64,000 nt of DNA, taken from Neolewinella persica DSM 23188 (GTDB lineage Bacteria; Bacteroidota; Bacteroidia; Chitinophagales; Saprospiraceae). Numbering within the stretch: position 1 is the stretch's first letter; each line of letters opens with the position of its first letter. The stretch covers positions 30,801 to 94,800 of the forward strand of contig NZ_KB890432.1 of assembly GCF_000373105.1 (NCBI RefSeq). Direction: 5' to 3'. The notes beneath the pieces are model-generated. The model saw only the letters and a list, made by a program, of their open reading frames with translations, was not told the DNA's origin and searched no databases. The translations under genes were made by a program, and so were the position numbers. Below, in pieces: positions 60,897 through 64,000 of the stretch.

Positions 60897-61712
60897 ATGA
60901 GTTCTACACAACGCTTTCTGCTGCTCGCTTTTTCCTTTATCCCCTTTTCTTTTACCATTGCTCAGGGTCCGATCAGTGGCTTCCCCACTCCGAAAGGAGA
61001 AACTGCGATTGCCGTCAGTTACAGCCAGGAGGTTTACGACACCTATTTCCTTCCCGACGACGTCTCGGAAAACCGGGACGTAGAAACAATCAGTTATAGC
61101 CTTTTCGTGGAAACCGGTCTTTCGGAAAACACCTCCCTGGTGCTGACCTTGCCCTGGATGCGCACCAATGATCGGGTGGGAAGCTTACAGGATGGCTCCG
61201 TATGGCTTAAATACATGAACCTGGATAAGCGTGGGGAACACAGCGCCAGTCGTTTTTTTACGGCGGTGGGGTTAAGTCACCCGGTGGGCAATTACGAAAC
61301 GATCGGAATCGCCGCGCTGGGCCAACGGGCCACGGTATTTCAGGGCAGATTAGCTTACCAGTTTCAGCATGATGACGGGTGGTTTTTGCACGGGCAGACG
61401 GGGGTTGACTTTCAGTTTGCACCGGAGGCGCAGTCCTCCTGGCCACTGCTCTTACGCACGGGCTACGGCGGAAAGCTTTTTTACACGGAAGCATGGATAG
61501 AGTTCGTTACCGCACTTGAAAGTGGCAGTGGCGTGCAGACGGCGACCGCCGGAACCGGCAGCAGCTGGAACCGGGTGGGCGGTACGCTGTACTTTCCCCT
61601 TCAACCCTGGATAGGGCTTAATTTTGGTGGGGCGTGGGTCCTGAACGGGTCTTATATCGGGCAGAGTGGGAGACTGAATGCGGGGGTGGTCTTTAAGTTG
61701 GGGGCTGAATAG
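60897..61712 (+). CDS. Exported barrel-like protein, unknown
   Basis: A 271-aa protein with a signal peptide (about 1-23, ending TIAQG). The mature sequence alternates strands and turns (ETAIAVSYSQEVYDTYF, NTSLVLTLPWMRTND, GGTLYFPLQPWIGLNFGGAWVL) and ends in a strand (LNAGVVFKLGAE), so an outer-membrane barrel is likely. It resembles the putative MetA-pathway/transporter-type outer-membrane proteins only loosely, and no function is assigned. The ATG at 60897 is preferred because the signal peptide begins there. It shares a short divergent region with the glycosyltransferase. Confidence 0.75.
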   Translation: MSSTQRFLLLAFSFIPFSFTIAQGPISGFPTPKGETAIAVSYSQEVYDTYFLPDDVSENRDVETISYSLFVETGLSENTSLVLTLPWMRTNDRVGSLQDGSVWLKYMNLDKRGEHSASRFFTAVGLSHPVGNYETIGIAALGQRATVFQGRLAYQFQHDDGWFLHGQTGVDFQFAPEAQSSWPLLLRTGYGGKLFYTEAWIEFVTALESGSGVQTATAGTGSSWNRVGGTLYFPLQPWIGLNFGGAWVLNGSYIGQSGRLNAGVVFKLGAE

Positions 61713-61719
61713 GTTGCAA

Positions 61720-61912
61720 GGGCGCTGCGCTCCGGTTGCAGGGGTTGCAGGGCGCTGCGCGCTGGTTGCAGGGTTACAGGGTCGGTAAACAGCTTTTCGA
61801 GCGTGGGGGAAGTTTTTTTCTTTGCCATAATAGTAGTGTCTAACTTGAAAGTAATGTAGACACACTTAGATGAACAGTCTCTCTGCCAGCTGCAACAATT
61901 GCAACTCCTGCA
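61720..61912. repeat. GGTTGCAG-word inverted repeats in intergenic region
   Basis: Left part (61720-61790) repeats GGTTGCAGGG and GGCGCTGCGC words. Right part (61888-61912) has the complementary CTGCAACAATTGCAACTCCTGCAACC. The ~100 bp between contain a short minus-strand start (MAKKKTSPTLEKLFTDP) that runs into repeat DNA, possibly a broken gene. Confidence 0.65.
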
Positions 61913-61968
61913 ACCTCTATCATTAACCCTCTTTAACCAAGCTTAAGTGTCCTTAACCCTGTGGAAGC

Positions 61969-61976
61969 TAACTTTG
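61969..61976 (+). promoter_or_regulatory. Bacteroidota -7 box
   Basis: TAACTTTG matches TAnnTTTG and lies 17 bp before the ATG at 61994. Confidence 0.65.
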
Positions 61977-61993
61977 GTTGAAACACCAATATT

Positions 61994-62887
61994 ATGATCC
62001 GTATAGCGCTGCTGTTTATCTTTTCTTTCCTCGTAGGTTTCCTGAGTGCACAGGAAACCAGACCTGCCTTCACGGAGGGGGGATTTGAAGAAGAGGCCCT
62101 GCGGTACGCGCCTCCTCAACGCGCGGGGGTTTCTGACAAGGATTACTCGTTTGGTCAGATGGTACTGGAGGAAACCGTTCGCCAAACGGAGGATGACGCC
62201 ACCGATTTCAACCGGGCGGATTATTTCAATGTTCTTTCCGCTTTCCTTACGTTGAAAGAACCACCTCAGGCCATTGATTTGGCGTTCAAGAAATTTCTCT
62301 TTTCACCCGGAAGTTGTGAGTACCTGATCGAATTTTGGGAAACCGTAAAAAGCAACCCGAAGTACACACCGATCAGAGAAGATTGGGAAAAGGCCAAGGC
62401 GGAATGCGAACAGGACGACAGCGCCGACACGCCTCCTTTCTCGCTTACACAATATGCCAGGGATTACTTACTTGACCCTGATTTGGTCCGCTTGATGCAA
62501 AAACTTGACGAACGGGACCAACGCTTCAGGAAAGGTGAATATCAACCCAAATTGCAAACACCGCTGGATCGGGAGAATGAGCGAATCGTTGACTCTTTGT
62601 ACGCCGTGTACGGCCGCTATATTGGAAACGATCTGGTGGGGGATAAATTCGAAACCGTTATGTGGGTAGTCATTCAGCACTCCCAACTGGAAACGATGGA
62701 ACGGTATTTACCCGTGGTGCAGCAAGCCGTTCATAAAGCGAACCTCGCAGCAGCACCGCTACGTATGCTGATTGACCGGGTATACACCCAGAAAACCGGC
62801 CGGCAGGTGTTTGGCAGTCAACAGGGCGTAGCATTGATGCCGGAGGCAGATCGGGAACGAATTATCCGGGAATACGGGCTGGAATAA
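61994..62887 (+). CDS. Exported DUF6624-like protein
   Basis: A 297-aa protein with a signal peptide (about 1-19, ending GFLSAQ). The C-terminal half resembles the DUF6624 family: LMQKLDERDQRFR, RENERIVDSLYAVYG, VGDKFETVMWVVIQHSQLETMERYLPV and LIDRVYTQKTGRQVFGSQQG, a helical domain of unknown function common in Bacteroidota. The N-terminal ~130 residues are helical without a recognised motif. The family call is from memory of its motif pattern. Confidence 0.78.
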   Translation: MIRIALLFIFSFLVGFLSAQETRPAFTEGGFEEEALRYAPPQRAGVSDKDYSFGQMVLEETVRQTEDDATDFNRADYFNVLSAFLTLKEPPQAIDLAFKKFLFSPGSCEYLIEFWETVKSNPKYTPIREDWEKAKAECEQDDSADTPPFSLTQYARDYLLDPDLVRLMQKLDERDQRFRKGEYQPKLQTPLDRENERIVDSLYAVYGRYIGNDLVGDKFETVMWVVIQHSQLETMERYLPVVQQAVHKANLAAAPLRMLIDRVYTQKTGRQVFGSQQGVALMPEADRERIIREYGLE

Positions 62888-62921
62888 GGGAGCTGTTCAG
62901 TGGTCAGGAAATACATTTCGG

Positions 62922-62940
62922 GGGCGCGGCCGCAGGTGCA
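62922..62940 (+). repeat. GC-rich dispersed repeat, single copy
   Basis: GGGCGCGGCCGCAGGTGCA, 34 bp after the DUF6624-like gene stop. Confidence 0.85.
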
Positions 62941-63016
62941 AGGAAAGGTAGGAGCCAAAGGGCCGCATTTATCCAAGCCTTGGTCTTATCTTAGGGACTC
63001 ACCTATTAACACATTT

Positions 63017-63853
63017 ATGTTTCGCCTAATTACCTCCGTATTCCTTTTATACTTATGCCTAAGCTGTTCCTTACCACCCGAAGCACCGTACCTTATCTAT
63101 GATTGTGAAGAGGGGATATGTGCTGAATTGATGTGGTCTGATTCGACTTACGTCACTGATTATGACTCAGACAACGTCATTTTTCGCCTTGGTCGTGAGT
63201 TCGTTTACGACTATTACTACATCACGCCAGAGGGCGATACGACCCTCATTGGCTTAGAAGGCCATGCTATCGATGGACCAGGAATTATCAACAGTGCCAC
63301 AATTACCGAAGTAAGCTTTCACGCAGACTCCAGTATGGGCGCTCAGATGCGGGAGATGATTCCGGGATACAGCCAAACGGGCCTCAAATATGATTACTAC
63401 GACCGCGATAAAAAATCATTGTACCCCAAGGAAGGTTCCGGAGTAATCGAAAACGAACGTAACGTCTGGGTCCATCCCTTCCGCCGAGACCTCTACTTCG
63501 CTATGCTCAATGCCAATCCTTACCCGTTTGTCCGACTCCCCATACAAAAGGGTGATCGCTATAACTGGGAGTTGACAATCGGCGGAAGTAAATACCTCCA
63601 CCCCATTTGGACCGATCTGACCGAAAGTACGCTTCGCCAACATACGTATGAGGTGATTGGCCAGCGGAAGTATGAGACGCCTTTTGCCGGAAGGCTAGAA
63701 GTGTGGGAAATAAAAGCCACTACTACCGGCGAAGCGGGTCCGTCGGCGCTGACCTTCTTCTTCCATGAAGATTATGGATTCGTTTACCTCAATTACGACA
63801 ACCTGCCAGGGAGTAAATTCGTGTTTACGCTTCGGGAGATTCGGGAACGGTAG
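63017..63853 (+). CDS. Lipoprotein of unknown function
   Basis: A 278-aa protein beginning MFRLITSVFLLYLCLSC, a lipoprotein signal with the lipobox ending at Cys17. The mature part is rich in Tyr and Asp and strand-like (YDYYYITPEGDTTLIG, YYDRDKKSLY, WELTIGGSKYLHPIW), ending with SKFVFTLREIRER. No known domain is recognised. The ATG at 63017 is chosen over an upstream one because the lipoprotein signal starts there and the upstream part overlaps the GC-rich repeat. Confidence 0.78.
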   Translation: MFRLITSVFLLYLCLSCSLPPEAPYLIYDCEEGICAELMWSDSTYVTDYDSDNVIFRLGREFVYDYYYITPEGDTTLIGLEGHAIDGPGIINSATITEVSFHADSSMGAQMREMIPGYSQTGLKYDYYDRDKKSLYPKEGSGVIENERNVWVHPFRRDLYFAMLNANPYPFVRLPIQKGDRYNWELTIGGSKYLHPIWTDLTESTLRQHTYEVIGQRKYETPFAGRLEVWEIKATTTGEAGPSALTFFFHEDYGFVYLNYDNLPGSKFVFTLREIRER

Positions 63854-64000
63854 ATGCTGGCCCAGGGCTCAGAATTCCGAAACCTGGGATTAACTAAGGA
63901 TTCGGAGCTCCAGCTCCGAGGGCAGAGTGGGCTCGCTTTCTTTGAGTTGCCCTAACCCAGAGCAAGCAACCCACCGCGCAAAATCGCTGCGCTCCCTTTC
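63854..64000. other. Window end, intergenic, with hairpin
   Basis: Contains TCGGAGCTCCAGCTCCGA near 63901-63920, a near-perfect palindrome, and no supported gene before the window ends. Confidence 0.4.

Noticed and set aside
61452-61865. 137-aa minus-strand frame downstream of the 61-kb barrel gene
   Set aside because: Mostly the antisense of the barrel gene plus repeat DNA; the MAKKKTSPTLEKLFTDP start in another frame ends in repeats and is at best a remnant.

Overview
The window looks like a chromosomal segment of a Bacteroidota bacterium, most likely of the Saprospiria/Lewinella type. This is an inference from gene content and signals: Bacteroidota-type -7 promoter boxes (TAnnTTTG) before several genes, Type IX secretion C-terminal sorting domains on two exported proteins, a TonB-dependent receptor with an N-terminal carboxypeptidase-regulatory-like domain, two LytS-type kinase/LytTR regulator pairs, two ECF sigma factor clusters, and GC content near the middle of the range. 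No rRNA, tRNA, CRISPR array, prophage or transposase was seen.

Layout. 1-3.6 kb: a minus-strand operon of an ECF sigma factor, a membrane protein resembling a dual membrane-spanning anti-sigma factor, a MerR regulator and an LpxL-like acyltransferase. 3.8-12.1 kb: cdsA, a SWIM zinc-finger protein without an ATG, a large T9SS protein, an unknown 476-aa protein, prmC and dcd. 12.5-17 kb: three consecutive secreted amidohydrolases, of which only the middle one keeps the HxH metal ligands. 17-26.8 kb: WD40 protein, phosphopantetheinyl transferase, SNF2 helicase, an IF-1-like protein, an AT-richer AAA_14/DUF4143 gene, gamma-carbonic anhydrase and an aldo/keto reductase. 26.9-36.4 kb: beta-barrel protein, TMEM220-like protein, GH78 rhamnosidase, a LytTR/LytS pair and an ABC-permease/M1-peptidase fusion. 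36.8-44.3 kb: alaS, beta-barrel protein, nspC, a second LytTR/LytS pair and a four-helix-bundle protein cassette. 44.3-53.4 kb: TonB-dependent receptor, arrestin-like membrane protein, CPBP-family protein, T9SS hydrolase, LuxE-like protein, lipoprotein and an esterase. 53.4-57.7 kb: a TPR-CHAT protease gene convergent with a small operon of an ECF sigma factor and a one-helix TPR protein. 58.4-64 kb: OmpA-family protein, polyprenol-phosphate mannosyltransferase and four exported proteins.

The intergenic DNA is unusually structured. (i) A GC-rich 18-19 bp word (core TGCACCTGCGGCCCCGCCC) occurs 16 times, four times as facing pairs, and once inside the SNF2 helicase reading frame. (ii) Arrays of 7-9 bp words, often as inverted pairs, fill whole intergenic gaps and abut start or stop codons of prmC, dcd, gamma-carbonic anhydrase, nspC, the second LytS kinase and the TonB receptor. 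One inverted pair encloses a four-helix-bundle gene and looks like a small mobile cassette. (iii) There is a 142-bp inverted-repeat element resembling a MITE.

The most interesting candidate system is the TPR-CHAT protease next to an ECF sigma factor and a membrane TPR protein. Its logic resembles the CHAT-protease/sigma-factor link known from type III-E Craspase, but here it is located in the envelope and has no CRISPR. The dual-membrane anti-sigma operon at 0-3.5 kb is the second candidate.
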